Assembly (NCBI RefSeq): GCF_001280085.1
Contig: NZ_LGED01000003.1
Coordinates: forward strand, 1 to 22,083
Source: Saccharothrix sp. NRRL B-16348
GTDB taxonomy: Bacteria; Actinomycetota; Actinomycetes; Mycobacteriales; Pseudonocardiaceae
Direction of reading: 5' to 3'
DNA: 22,083 nucleotides
Within the stretch, counting starts at the first letter, position 1, and every line of letters begins with the position of its first letter. Under the pieces are notes generated by a model, which was not told where the DNA came from, did not search any database, and worked only from the letters and a program-made list of their open reading frames with translations. The position numbers and the translations under genes are program-made. Positions 1-9,473 of the stretch are shown here, one piece after another.

Positions 1-99
1 TGCTCACCGGGGAGATATCTGGCCGTCAGCGGGGAGATCGCCGGCCACCTACGGGGCGGTAAGTGGCCGCCTATGGGGATCTTTCACTGGCCGCCGACA
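1..99. mobile_element. Terminus of an IS21-family element (partial)
   Basis: Four related units, each a GGGGA-like core followed 8 to 10 bases later by a GGCCG/GGCCAC core, start near 9, 31, 53 and 74, about 21 to 22 bp apart. The stretch ends in CACTGGCCGCCGACA at 85-99. Read on the minus strand it opens TGTCGGCGGCCAGTGAAAG. Multiple short terminal repeats and a TG...CA end are typical of IS21-family insertion sequences in actinomycetes. The istA/istB genes would lie left of the window. From position 100 the sequence becomes regulator coding sequence, so 99 is the likely element border. The family assignment is by pattern recall only. Confidence 0.65.
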
Positions 100-546
100 C
101 GCGGCGACGCCCGGCACGACGACCACGTTCCGCGCACGGCACCTGGGTTCGCCTCGGGCACGACACGCCACCCGATCGAAGCCTGGGACATCACATCCAT
201 CGCCGATCAGTACGAGAGGTTCATCCGGCGTTGGACTCCGATGCTGCCCCGCATCGAGGCCGACGGCATCACCGGTGCGGACGCCGTCCGCGCCCGCACC
301 GAGGTGATGGACACCTACCGCCGCTTCCCCGCCATCGACCCCCGGCTCCCCCTCGAACTCCTGCCGCCCGACTGGCCGCGCACCCGCGCACGGGAAACGT
401 TCCTCGCGGTGTACGACAGACTGGCCGAACCAGCCCAGGACCACGTCCGAGCCGTCGCCGCCCACGCGGACGACGGACAGCACCCCGACATCCGCGCCCA
501 CACCGTGGCCGAAATGGCCATCGGCGTCACCGGTGCCGACGCCCAC
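100..546 (+). pseudogene. PaaX-family transcriptional regulator, C-terminal fragment
   Basis: The frame carries the PaaX C-terminal domain: WDI...YERFIRRW, then RTEVMDTYRRFPAIDPRLP, LELLPPDW and ARETFLAVYDRLAEPAQDHV. PaaX-like repressors are about 270 to 300 residues, with an N-terminal winged helix and a central Cas2-like domain. Both are missing here. The only upstream ATG in frame (73) lies inside the IS21 terminus, so it is not the native start. The frame stays open to 816, but similarity to the family fades after about residue 150 and the final stretch looks random, so the native 3' end may be lost too. I read this as a regulator beheaded by the IS insertion or a linked deletion. Loss of its DNA-binding domain would make it non-functional. 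Confidence 0.7.
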
Positions 547-911
547 CCGGAACGGTCGGCACCCGTGCTGAACCCGACTCGGTCGGGGATCTTGACGGCC
601 TCGATGTTCGTCGCCGGCGGCCTGCCAGGACTTGAGGCGGGTATTCGTGCAGGACGCGTCGTCCGCTCCCGTTGCCATGTGACCGAGCTCGATGCCCATC
701 CGGTCTGGATACGGCCGATTGAGGGTCCAGACCCGAGACCACTTCCGGGTTCGTCCGCCGCCTCCGGAGCAAGACCTCACCGCAGCACACCCGCCCCCCA
801 GCGCGGATACCCATGAAGCGGCAGTGACCTGTGAACCGAGGTTTGCGGCCGCGTCCGTCCGGCAGACTCCGGCTGCGGCACCAAGGAGGTGAGCCGATCG
901 AGACGGCGTCC
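547..911. other. Non-coding or degenerate stretch
   Basis: No frame in this interval combines a ribosome binding site, consistent G/C third positions and a recognisable motif. Open frames exist on both strands but are typical high-GC shadows. It probably represents decayed sequence between the broken regulator and the promoter of the first esterase gene. Confidence 0.4.
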
Positions 912-2289
<1,378 letters not shown>

Positions 2290-2295
2290 GGGCAG

Positions 2296-2327
2296 GGGGA
2301 ACCGCCGAACCTCGCGGGCGGTTCCCC
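2296..2327 (+). terminator. Hairpin terminator after the first esterase
   Basis: GGGGAACCGCC (2296-2306) pairs perfectly with GGCGGTTCCCC (2317-2327) across a 10-nt loop, starting 7 nt after the stop codon. It lacks a strong T-tract, as is common in actinomycetes. Confidence 0.8.
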
Positions 2328-2376
2328 TCCTCCTGCGGCCGTCGTCAATTGGGTTCCGCAGAAAGCCAGTGAGGCC

Positions 2377-2517
2377 ATGAACAACGAAGTTGACGGCCGG
2401 TGTCGGGTGGCGGATGCGTTCGACGAGGGCGTCAGTCCCTGCGGCCCTGCCTGGCCGACCGGTGACGCGACCGTGACGGCCTGGTTCCCTTTCCCGTTCG
2501 GCAGTACCTCCGGTTAG
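2377..2517 (+). CDS. Possible small ORF of unknown function
   Basis: A 46-codon frame starts at ATG 2377 behind a weak GTGAGG and ends at TAG 2515-2517, between the upstream terminator and the polyester hydrolase gene. It encodes an acidic N-terminus and a Pro/Phe-rich tail with two Cys. No family is recognised and there is no clear membrane segment or signal peptide. It may be chance. Confidence 0.15.
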   Translation: MNNEVDGRCRVADAFDEGVSPCGPAWPTGDATVTAWFPFPFGSTSG

Positions 2518-2625
2518 TCCGCTTTCGGCCGCACCGGTCCCTTTCCCCGCGGCCGGGCTGCCGACGTGTGCTTCGCCTGGGGGTCTGGCCGCGCCGCACG
2601 AGGGTCGAAGGCCTTCATCACCTGT

Positions 2626-2640
2626 GTGGCAATAGGCCAC
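2626..2640. promoter_or_regulatory. Short inverted repeat upstream of the polyester hydrolase
   Basis: GTGGC-AATAG-GCCAC is a perfect 5-bp inverted repeat with a 5-nt spacer, located 40 bp before the preferred start. It could be an operator. A second palindrome, GAAGGCCTTC, sits just upstream at about 2607-2616. No regulator can be assigned. Confidence 0.25.
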
Positions 2641-2679
2641 GCACAAGTCCGTCCGCCGCATTCCGACAGGGAGTCGACC

Positions 2680-4047
2680 ATGAAAAGCAGTGGAAGCGCT
2701 TTCCGAGATCCCTCCGGGACCGTCCCCACAGGACGGCCGGCGGGTCGGTCGTGGAGGTACGCCCTCGCGCTCGTCGCGGCGACGACCACGCTGGTGGCGT
2801 TGACGGTCGCGGGCGGCACGCAGCAGGCGACGGGTGCCGACAACCCCTACCAGCGGGGACCGGACCCGACACGGGCCAGTGTCTCGGCGAACCGGGGCAC
2901 CTTCGCCACCGCGCAGGTCAGCGTGCCCGCGGGCAACGGTTTCGGCGGTGGGGTGATCTACTACCCGACGGACACCAGCCAGGGCAGGTTCGGTGCGATC
3001 GCGGTCGTGCCCGGCTACACGGCCACGTGGGCCGCCGAGGGCGCCTGGATGGGGCACTGGTTGGCGTCGTTCGGGTTCGTGGTGATCGGGATCGACACCA
3101 ACAGCCGCAACGACTGGGACAACGCCCGCGGCACCCAGCTGCTGGCCGCGCTGGACTACCTGACCCAGCGCAGTTCCGTGCGGGACCGGGTGGACGCGAG
3201 CCGCACGTCGGTGATGGGTCACTCGATGGGCGGCGGCGGGGCGGCGAACGCGTCCCTGCAACGGCCGACGCTCAAGACCGCGATCGGGCTCGCGCCCGCC
3301 AGCTTCTCCCAGAACCTGACCACCACGAAGGTCCCGACCATGCTGCTGGCCGGGCAGTACGACGGCACCGTCACGCCCTCCAGCGTCCTGAACCTGTACA
3401 ACGGGATCCCGGCCGGCGTCGAGAAGGCCTACCTCGAGCTGACCGGCGCCGGTCACGGCTTCCCCACCTCGAACAACCCCACGATGATGCGCACCATCAT
3501 CCCGTGGTTCAAGATCTTCGTGGACAGCGACACCCGCTACACCCAGTTCCTCTGCCCGCTGGCCGACACCAACGGCATCAGGACCTACCAGAGCACCTGT
3601 CCCCTGGTGCCCTCCACGCCACCGACCAGCACCTCCACGACCACCACGACCACGGGCGTCCCGACCGGTAGTACTTACGTGGGGCAGCAGTCGGGTCGCT
3701 GCCTGGACGTGACGGGGCAGAGCCAGACCAACGGTGCCAAGGCCCAGTTGTGGGACTGCAACGGTCAGAGCAACCAGAAGTGGACGCTGACCAGCGCGGC
3801 CGAGCTGCGGGTCTACGGCGGCAAGTGCCTCGACCTCCCGTCCAACTCCGCCGCCGGGACACAGGCCCAGATCTGGGACTGCAACGGTCAGAGCAACCAG
3901 AAGTGGACCCACGGCACCGACGGCTCGATCCGCCACACCCAGACCGGACTGTGCCTGGACGCCAACGGCCAGGGCACCGCCAACGGCACCCAGGTCAACT
4001 CCTGGAACTGCAACGGCCAAACCAACCAGAAGTGGACCCGCCGGTAG
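2680..4047 (+). CDS. Secreted PETase/cutinase-type polyester hydrolase with C-terminal CBM13
   Basis: This 455-residue secreted esterase has an actinobacterial cutinase/PETase-type domain (about residues 55-309). Family hallmarks are NPYQRGPDPT, GFGGGVIYYP, the oxyanion GYT (Tyr113), GHSMGGGG (Ser182), QYDGT (Asp228), GAGHG (His259), DTRYTQFLCP and STCP (likely Cys292-Cys307 disulfide). Known members cleave cutin and synthetic polyesters. The residue 25 after the nucleophile, Trp in TfCut2 and IsPETase, is Ala207 here, so aromatic-substrate preference should not be assumed. A Thr-rich linker (about 310-329) joins a three-repeat CBM13 (about 330-455), whereas the well-studied members are single-domain. 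ATG 2680 is preferred over the far-upstream 2566 because GGGAG lies 7 nt ahead and a signal peptide with an RSWRY n-region and a hydrophobic core follows. Confidence 0.9.
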   Translation: MKSSGSAFRDPSGTVPTGRPAGRSWRYALALVAATTTLVALTVAGGTQQATGADNPYQRGPDPTRASVSANRGTFATAQVSVPAGNGFGGGVIYYPTDTSQGRFGAIAVVPGYTATWAAEGAWMGHWLASFGFVVIGIDTNSRNDWDNARGTQLLAALDYLTQRSSVRDRVDASRTSVMGHSMGGGGAANASLQRPTLKTAIGLAPASFSQNLTTTKVPTMLLAGQYDGTVTPSSVLNLYNGIPAGVEKAYLELTGAGHGFPTSNNPTMMRTIIPWFKIFVDSDTRYTQFLCPLADTNGIRTYQSTCPLVPSTPPTSTSTTTTTTGVPTGSTYVGQQSGRCLDVTGQSQTNGAKAQLWDCNGQSNQKWTLTSAAELRVYGGKCLDLPSNSAAGTQAQIWDCNGQSNQKWTHGTDGSIRHTQTGLCLDANGQGTANGTQVNSWNCNGQTNQKWTRR

Positions 4048-4073
4048 CGCGGCACACCGAACCCATCGCCGGA

Positions 4074-4116
4074 TGACAGCGGGCGCGGGTGCGACCACAC
4101 GCCGCGCCCGCTGTCA
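4074..4116 (+). terminator. Strong hairpin terminator after the polyester hydrolase
   Basis: The 15-nt arm TGACAGCGGGCGCGG (4074-4088) is perfectly complementary to CCGCGCCCGCTGTCA (4102-4116), with a 13-nt loop, 26 nt after the stop codon. It isolates this gene from the SGNH gene downstream. Confidence 0.85.
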
Positions 4117-4247
4117 CGGGCGAGCTACCGCCGTCCTGACCGATCAGCCGCCTCCCCGGACACCGCCGCCCAGTTGGGGCGCGCCGACCGCGTCCGCGCT
4201 CGCCGAATCCCTGACCACCAGGCCCCCATCACAGTGGAGGAAGTTCC

Positions 4248-4955
4248 ATGGCCATGATGAAACGTGTACTGGTCGGCGCGGTCTCGCTGGCGGCGTTACT
4301 CGCACCGTCCCTGCCCGCGGCCGCCGCTCCCGACGTCGTCGTCGCGGCGCCGGCCCGGGTGATGCCGTTGGGCGATTCGATCACCTACGGGGACAAGTCA
4401 CCCGGCGGCTACCGCGTCGGCCTGTGGCAGAAGTTCACCGCGGGCGGCCACAGCGTCGACTTCGTCGGATCGAGGACCGACGGGCCGAGCAGCCTGCCCG
4501 ACCGCAACCACGAGGGCCACCCGGGCTGGACCATCTCCCAGATCGACGCCAACATCACCACCTGGCTGCGCGCCTACACCCCCCAGACGATCCTGCTGCA
4601 CATCGGCACCAACGACATGTGGCGCGACCCGCGCGGCGCGCCCGGCCGGTTGTCCGCCTTGGTCGACCGCATCACCACCCTGGCACCCAACACGCGCGTG
4701 TTCGTAGCGATGATCACCCCGATCTCCGGGATGGACTCCACCGTGCGCGCCTTCAACGCGACGATCCCCCCGATGGTGAGCAGCAAAGCCGCTCTGGGCA
4801 AGAAGGTCCACCTGGTCGACCAGTACCACGCGTTGACCACCGCCGACCTCGCCGACGGCGTCCACCCCAACGCCCGCGGCTACTACAAGATGGCCACCAC
4901 CTGGTACAACGCCCTGCTCACGGTGCCGGGCAGCATCGGCTACCGCAGCACCTGA
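4248..4955 (+). CDS. Secreted SGNH/GDSL hydrolase (CE3-like acetylesterase)
   Basis: This 235-residue protein has a clear Sec signal peptide (about 1-27: MKR n-region, hydrophobic core, PAAAA cleavage area). It contains the SGNH blocks: GDSIT with nucleophile Ser44, GHPGW, HIGTND with Gly120 and Asn122, and DGVHPN with Asp203 and His206. The layout LGDSITYG...GGYR...VDFVGS fits CE3-like acetyl-xylan or polysaccharide O-deacetylases. The true substrate cannot be read from sequence. GGAGG at 4236-4240 lies 7 nt before ATG 4248. Unlike the two esterases before it, it lacks a carbohydrate-binding module. It sits between an esterase and a rhamnosidase, so removal of acetyl groups from pectin-like chains is a reasonable inference. 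Confidence 0.88.
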   Translation: MAMMKRVLVGAVSLAALLAPSLPAAAAPDVVVAAPARVMPLGDSITYGDKSPGGYRVGLWQKFTAGGHSVDFVGSRTDGPSSLPDRNHEGHPGWTISQIDANITTWLRAYTPQTILLHIGTNDMWRDPRGAPGRLSALVDRITTLAPNTRVFVAMITPISGMDSTVRAFNATIPPMVSSKAALGKKVHLVDQYHALTTADLADGVHPNARGYYKMATTWYNALLTVPGSIGYRST

Positions 4956-5077
4956 CCGTCAGGATCTGGCCAACATCGACCACATCGTCGTCGCCGCGTA
5001 GCCCCGCTGCTCGCGACGGAAGCGGCACGGTCGCCGTCCCGCAGTGATTGAAACGATCCAAGACTGGAGTGGGGTCT

Positions 5078-8000
5078 GTGAGACATCCGCGTCGAACGAG
5101 CGCGTCAGCAGCAACCGCATTACTCGTCGCCCTGATCACCATGACGGCGATGCCGTCGGGGGCGGCTCCCCTTCCCGACCCCGGATCGCCGCTCGTGGCC
5201 GTCCAAGACGCCGCCCAGGGTCTGAACGCCTCGCCCGCGGTCGGGGCGAGTGCGGTTACCACGCGGTACGAGGCGGAGTCCACACCTGCCGTGTGCGGCG
5301 GCGCCGTGGCCTCGAACCACTCCGGCTTCTCCGGTAGCGGTTTCTGCGACACGACCAACGCCGTTGGTTCCGCGGTGCAGTTCACGATCGACTCCGCGGC
5401 GGCCGGTACCGCGACGGTGAGTGTCCGGTACGCCAACGGCAGCGCGACGAACCGGCCGGCGGACGTCGCCGTCAACGGGACGACGGTGCAGTCCGGTTTC
5501 CCGTTCGAGGTCACCGGCGTGTGGACGACCTGGGTGACCAAGTCGGTCACGGTCCAGGTGGCGGCGGGCGGCAACACCGTGCGGCTCGCCGCCACCACCG
5601 CCGACGGGCTGGCCAACATCGACTTCATCGAGGCGGTCACCCCGGACGGAGGCGATGGCGGGGACGGCTTGGTCATCATCCGGGGCACCACCCAGGGTCT
5701 GAACGCCCCGCTCGCGGTCGACAACCCCCGGCCCGAGTTCGCGTGGAGCGTGACGTCCAGCCAGGCCGGCGCCGTCGTCACGGCCGCCGAGGTCGAGGTG
5801 CGTGACGCGGAACGGACCGCCGAGCCGATCTGGACCAACCGTGCCGAGGCCAGTGGTGTAGCCGCCATGACCTACGACGGGCCGGCGTTGGCCGCGAAGC
5901 ACCGCTACACGTGGCGCGTGCGGGTAAGGGACGCCGCCGGTGACTGGAGCGACTGGGGCCCGGACTTCCGATTCGGCACCGGGATGCTGAGCGACCAGGA
6001 CTGGAACGGCGCGGCCTGGATCTCCCAACGAGACTGGGTAGCGGGCCGAGGGGTGCCCGCACCCGGCGGCACGTTGCTCGGTCTTCCCCTGCTGCGCACG
6101 AACTTCTCCGTTGGCAAGCCGGTCGCGAACGCAAGCCTGTACGTCTCGGGTCTCGGCGCGTACGCGGCGTCCGTCAACGGCAAACCGGCCGGCACCATCG
6201 TGCTCGGCTCCGGGTGGACCAAGTACGACAAGGTCGCCTACTACGACGGCATCGACGTCACGTCCGAGGTCCAGGCAGGCCAGAACACCGTCGGTATCGC
6301 GCTCGGCCAGGGAACACTCAACGGCCTGCACACCTGGACCGCGGCCGAGAATCGCGGCGCTTGGGACGGCATCCTCCGGACGAGAGCACTGCTCCAGGTG
6401 ACCTACGCGGACGGCACCACGCAGGCCGTCCCCACCAGCACCGGCTGGGCCGCCGCACAGGGACCGTCCCTGCCCTTCGCCAGCCCCGCCGTACTCCCGG
6501 AGAAGGAGGGCTACGACGCCCGCAAGGAGCAGCCCGGCTGGAATACTCCGTCCTTCGACGCGAGCCGGTGGGCGCCGGCCGTGACCGTCGGCAACGGCGC
6601 GGCACGCCTGCAGGCCAGCCCGATCGAGCCCTCGCGCGTCGTCGGCGAGATCAGCCTCGGGAGTCCTGCCACGCCGGCCGCTGGGGTGTTCGTCTACAAC
6701 GTCCGCCAGAACATCTCCGGCAACGCACGCATCACGCTCGACGTGCCGGCCGGCACCGCGGTCAGGATCCGGTACGCGGAGTCGCTCAGCAACGGGCGAG
6801 CCGTGGTTGCGGGCAACCGCCCACAGGACGACACGTTCATCGGCAAGGGCTCGGGAGCAGCAACCTGGACCCCGTCGTTCACCCACAAGGGCTTCCAGTA
6901 CATCGAGGTCAGCGGCCTGCCCAGCGGCGCGCCGGCACCCCGGGTCACCGCATTGCGCATCCACAACGACATCCGGAGCGTCGGGACCTTCGACTCGTCC
7001 AACGACGTGCTGAACTTCGTTCACAAAGCCGGCCGGGAAACCATCCTGAACAACTTCGTGCTCGCAGCACCCACCGACGGGTCCTACCTCGAGAAACTGC
7101 CCTGGCTCGGCGACGGCGCACTCATGGCCGAGGCCACGATGCGCAACTTCGACGCCAGGACCCTCTACATCAAGTGGTACAACGACATCGCCGACAGCCT
7201 GCGCGGCAACGGCGACCTGCCCGCCTGGGCCCCGGTCCCGACCAGGGCAGCCGATCTGTCCAGCGCCGCATGGGGCAACGCCTTCACCGAGACGGCGACA
7301 CTGCTGCTGCGCGACCACGACGCCAAGCAGGCCGTCGCCGCCCGTTACGGGCAGCTCAAGGCCTACGCCGAGTTCGTGTCGTCCCAAACCACCAACCCCG
7401 TCGAACTCTGGGGCGACTGGGTATGCCCCGACGGAGACAGCGTCTGCAACACCGCAGCCGACAAGAGGCTGGTGGCGCGCGCCTACGTATACCGGACGCT
7501 CGACCAGTTCGCCAATGTTGCCCAGCAGCTCGGCTATCCCGGCGACGCCGCCACGTTCGCGAACCGCGCCGCCGCCGCACGGACCGCGTTCAACACCGAC
7601 TACCTCAGGTCAGGCACCTACCGGACGGCGAGCGGTGCCAGGTTCCTGCAGACCAACAACGTGCTCCCGGTCGCGTTCGGGATCACACCCGAGGCGAACC
7701 GCCAGGCCGTGGTCAACGCCGTGGCCGCCGACGTCGCCGCCCGTGGGGACCACCTCGGCACCGGCGTGTTGGGCACCAAGTGGCTGTTCCGCGTGCTCAC
7801 CCAGTACGGACACCTCGACACCGCCTACCGGGCCGCCACGCAACGCACCGCGCCCGGCTACGGCGCATGGATGGCAGCCGGTGCGACCACCCTGTGGGAG
7901 GAATGGACGACCACACGATCCAAGGGACACCCCTTCCTCGGCACAGCCGAAGACTGGATGCTCGCCGACATCGCCGGACTCACCCAAACCGGAACCAACT

Positions 8001-8287
8001 CGACCAAGGTCGTCGTGAAGCCGCGCATACCCGCCAACCTCCAACGAGCCTCCGCCTCATTGCAGACCAACGGTGGCACAGCCTCATCCGGCTGGACCCT
8101 CGCAAACGGCCACCTCACCCTCACCGTCGAGGTACCGGTCAACCGGACAGGCACCATCCACGTGCCGGTCACGGGTGGCCAGAGGGTGATCGCGCCGCCC
8201 GGAGCCGTCCCAGCAGGGTCGGAAGGCGCCTACCGCCTCTACACCGTGCCAAGCGGACGCTATGTGTTCACGACGGCAAACGCCTGA
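5078..8287 (+). CDS. Secreted GH78 alpha-L-rhamnosidase with N-terminal CBM35-like module
   Basis: This exo-enzyme should release alpha-L-rhamnose from pectins or plant glycosides outside the cell. Counting from GTG 5078 (1069 residues), there is a signal peptide (about 1-32) and a CBM35/CBM6-like module (about 60-190, opening YEAES, closing NIDFIEAV). GH78 follows: a fibronectin-like segment (about 198-300, RPEFAWSV...YTWRVRV), the Bac_rhamnosid N-terminal domain (about 330-500), a beta domain, the alpha/alpha-six barrel (about 640-970) and a C-terminal beta-sandwich. The barrel contains TDGSYLEKLPWLGDG with Glu672 (likely general acid) and TTLWEEW with Glu941 (likely base). I prefer GTG 5078 (GGAG at 5066-5069) because it gives a normal signal peptide. 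TTG 5048 and GTG 5069 are in-frame alternatives. Only 122 nt separate it from the SGNH gene and no clear terminator lies between, so co-transcription is possible. Confidence 0.9.
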   Translation: MRHPRRTSASAATALLVALITMTAMPSGAAPLPDPGSPLVAVQDAAQGLNASPAVGASAVTTRYEAESTPAVCGGAVASNHSGFSGSGFCDTTNAVGSAVQFTIDSAAAGTATVSVRYANGSATNRPADVAVNGTTVQSGFPFEVTGVWTTWVTKSVTVQVAAGGNTVRLAATTADGLANIDFIEAVTPDGGDGGDGLVIIRGTTQGLNAPLAVDNPRPEFAWSVTSSQAGAVVTAAEVEVRDAERTAEPIWTNRAEASGVAAMTYDGPALAAKHRYTWRVRVRDAAGDWSDWGPDFRFGTGMLSDQDWNGAAWISQRDWVAGRGVPAPGGTLLGLPLLRTNFSVGKPVANASLYVSGLGAYAASVNGKPAGTIVLGSGWTKYDKVAYYDGIDVTSEVQAGQNTVGIALGQGTLNGLHTWTAAENRGAWDGILRTRALLQVTYADGTTQAVPTSTGWAAAQGPSLPFASPAVLPEKEGYDARKEQPGWNTPSFDASRWAPAVTVGNGAARLQASPIEPSRVVGEISLGSPATPAAGVFVYNVRQNISGNARITLDVPAGTAVRIRYAESLSNGRAVVAGNRPQDDTFIGKGSGAATWTPSFTHKGFQYIEVSGLPSGAPAPRVTALRIHNDIRSVGTFDSSNDVLNFVHKAGRETILNNFVLAAPTDGSYLEKLPWLGDGALMAEATMRNFDARTLYIKWYNDIADSLRGNGDLPAWAPVPTRAADLSSAAWGNAFTETATLLLRDHDAKQAVAARYGQLKAYAEFVSSQTTNPVELWGDWVCPDGDSVCNTAADKRLVARAYVYRTLDQFANVAQQLGYPGDAATFANRAAAARTAFNTDYLRSGTYRTASGARFLQTNNVLPVAFGITPEANRQAVVNAVAADVAARGDHLGTGVLGTKWLFRVLTQYGHLDTAYRAATQRTAPGYGAWMAAGATTLWEEWTTTRSKGHPFLGTAEDWMLADIAGLTQTGTNSTKVVVKPRIPANLQRASASLQTNGGTASSGWTLANGHLTLTVEVPVNRTGTIHVPVTGGQRVIAPPGAVPAGSEGAYRLYTVPSGRYVFTTANA

Positions 8288-8352
8288 CCGGAGATGTGGC
8301 CAGACGCCGTGATCCGAGGTGAAGGACTGAAGACCTGAGACCACCTACTGTA

Positions 8353-8373
8353 AACGGTTTCTGAGAAACTGTT
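8353..8373. repeat. Imperfect inverted repeat
   Basis: AACGGTTTC-TGA-GAAACTGTT has 9-bp arms with one G-T pairing. It lies 66 nt after the rhamnosidase stop and could act as a bidirectional terminator between that gene and the minus-strand membrane-protein fragment, or be an old recombination or IS end. Confidence 0.4.
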
Positions 8374-8436
8374 GAACTGGCTGACAAATTGCGACCGTGA
8401 GGTGGCCGTCGAAACGCGCCACCGGCCAACTGCACA

Positions 8437-8798
8437 TCAACGACGGCGAGGAACCGTGGTTGGCCGGTGGCGCGTGACCGCCGCGAGAATGGACGCGAGC
8501 ACGTCGGGTACGCCGTGGTTGCACAGCTCGGTGAGCACGTGCAGCCAACACTTGGCATCGAAGGCGCGTGCTGGGACGGGTTGGCCAGTCAGCGCCGAGT
8601 AGCCGAGCGCGGCGAGCAGCCAGGCACCGCCGATGGCCGCGGCGGGTCCGGTCACGGCGGCGGGCAGCAGGTTGAACAACGCCGGCACCAGCAACCCGCC
8701 GCTGACCACGAGGTCGGCCAACCCCACCAGGTGCGCCCACTTGCGACCGCTGGTGAGGCGGTTGATCGTCCAGTACGGCAGCAGGGCCGCCCCGCGCA
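8437..8798 (-). pseudogene. Small integral membrane protein, 5'-truncated
   Basis: On the minus strand a frame running from about 8798 to TGA 8439-8437 reads as genuine coding sequence: G/C-rich third positions and hydrophobic helices. Its visible start includes LLPYWTINRLTSGRKWAH, followed by about three membrane segments and a soluble part with CWLHVLTELCNHGVPD. A GTG at 8727 could serve as a start, but coding character continues upstream to about 8798, where an IS110 tail begins on the other strand. The gene therefore appears to have lost its 5' end at that junction. I do not recognise the family. A conserved actinobacterial membrane protein is the best description. Confidence 0.5.
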
Positions 8799-9155
8799 GC
8801 AGCCCGCATCCTGCTGGAGATCGGCGACGCCTCGGCCTTCAAGTCGCCCGGGCACCTGGCCGCCTACGCCGGCATCGCCCCGGTCACCCGCAGCTCGGGC
8901 TCCTCGATCAAAGGCGAACACCCGGCCTGCACCGGCAACCGCAAGCTCAAGCGGGCCTTCTTCCGCGCCGCGTTCGCAGCCTTGTCCGACCCCACCAGCA
9001 GGGCCTACTACCAGCGAAAACGCATCGAAGGGAAGAAACACAACGCCGCGCTGACCTGCCTGGCCCGGCGCCGCAGCGACGTCCTGTTCGCCATGCTCCG
9101 CAACAAGACCTACTACCAACACCCCGAGACCACGCCCGCCCCTGCTGTGGCTTGA
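8799..9155 (+). pseudogene. IS110-family transposase, C-terminal remnant
   Basis: An uninterrupted frame without its own start reads AARILLEIGDASAFKSPGHL, then AYAGIAPVTRSSGSS, GNRKLKRAFFRAAF, RAYYQRKR, GKKHNAALTCLARRR and DVLFAML, ending at TGA 9153-9155. This is the Transposase_20 domain of IS110-family transposases, which normally carry a RuvC-like DEDD domain upstream and are about 400 residues long. Only the last 118 or so codons remain. The sequence after the stop (about 9152-9175, TTGACAACCGCATCGGGACACCCC) resembles the right flank usual for these elements. No full element or partner end is present, so it is an inactive remnant. Confidence 0.85.
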
Positions 9156-9469
9156 CAACCGCATCGGGACACCCCGACGCAGGCGATCCGAGCAGGCGTG
9201 GCGGCGAACAAGACCGGCCGCCGACCGCCGGTCCGGAACTCCAACCCGAGCGAAGCAATACCCACCGCCGATCGACACCCTCAGTGCGTCAGGCTGCTCC
9301 GAACAGGCGGGCGCGGTTGCACTCATGGGTTGTTCCGAACGTCGGCGGATAACAGCGACCTGCGACGAGGCGATCCATCGAACGTGACGCAGATCACTGT
9401 CAACACAGCTGTGGGTAGCGACCCCATGAACGACGACGACCCACGTCCGGCAGCACGGACGGCGGACCA
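9156..9469. other. Intergenic stretch between IS110 remnant and TSUP gene
   Basis: It holds the probable right flank of the IS110 element (to about 9175), two imperfect direct copies of TGYTCCGAAC (9295-9304 and 9331-9340), a Crp-type palindrome and a possible 15-residue leader ORF. No convincing longer gene is seen. The open frame 9198-9473 lacks recognisable features. Confidence 0.4.
9384..9397. promoter_or_regulatory. Candidate Crp/cAMP-receptor-type binding site
   Basis: GTGA-CGCAGA-TCAC matches the GTGA-N6-TCAC core recognised by Crp-family regulators, including actinobacterial Crp/GlxR. It lies 73 bp upstream of the TSUP gene start, a plausible activating position. Confidence 0.45.
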
Positions 9470-9473
9470 GTGA
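9426..9473 (+). CDS. Possible 15-residue leader ORF overlapping the TSUP start
   Basis: ATG 9426 opens MNDDDPRPAARTADQ and stops at TGA 9471-9473, so the TGA shares its last base with ATG 9473 of the next gene (TGATG). Such an overlap is typical of translational coupling. The peptide is acidic and lacks a regulatory run of one amino acid. The ribosome binding site is weak (GGGTAG). It may be a leader or a chance frame. Confidence 0.2.
   Translation: MNDDDPRPAARTADQ

Noticed and set aside
5120..7387. 755-codon minus-strand open frame opposite the rhamnosidase
   Set aside because: Shadow frame of GH78. The composition is dominated by Gly, Val, Asp and Arg with no domain.
6214..8322. 702-codon plus-strand open frame overlapping the rhamnosidase in another frame
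   Set aside because: Extremely Arg-rich and featureless, a typical second-frame artefact of G/C-rich codons.
9198..9473. 91-codon ORF before the TSUP gene
   Set aside because: Most of it shows no codon bias and overlaps IS flank and the Crp-type site. Only its last 15 codons, in a TGATG overlap, are kept as a possible leader.
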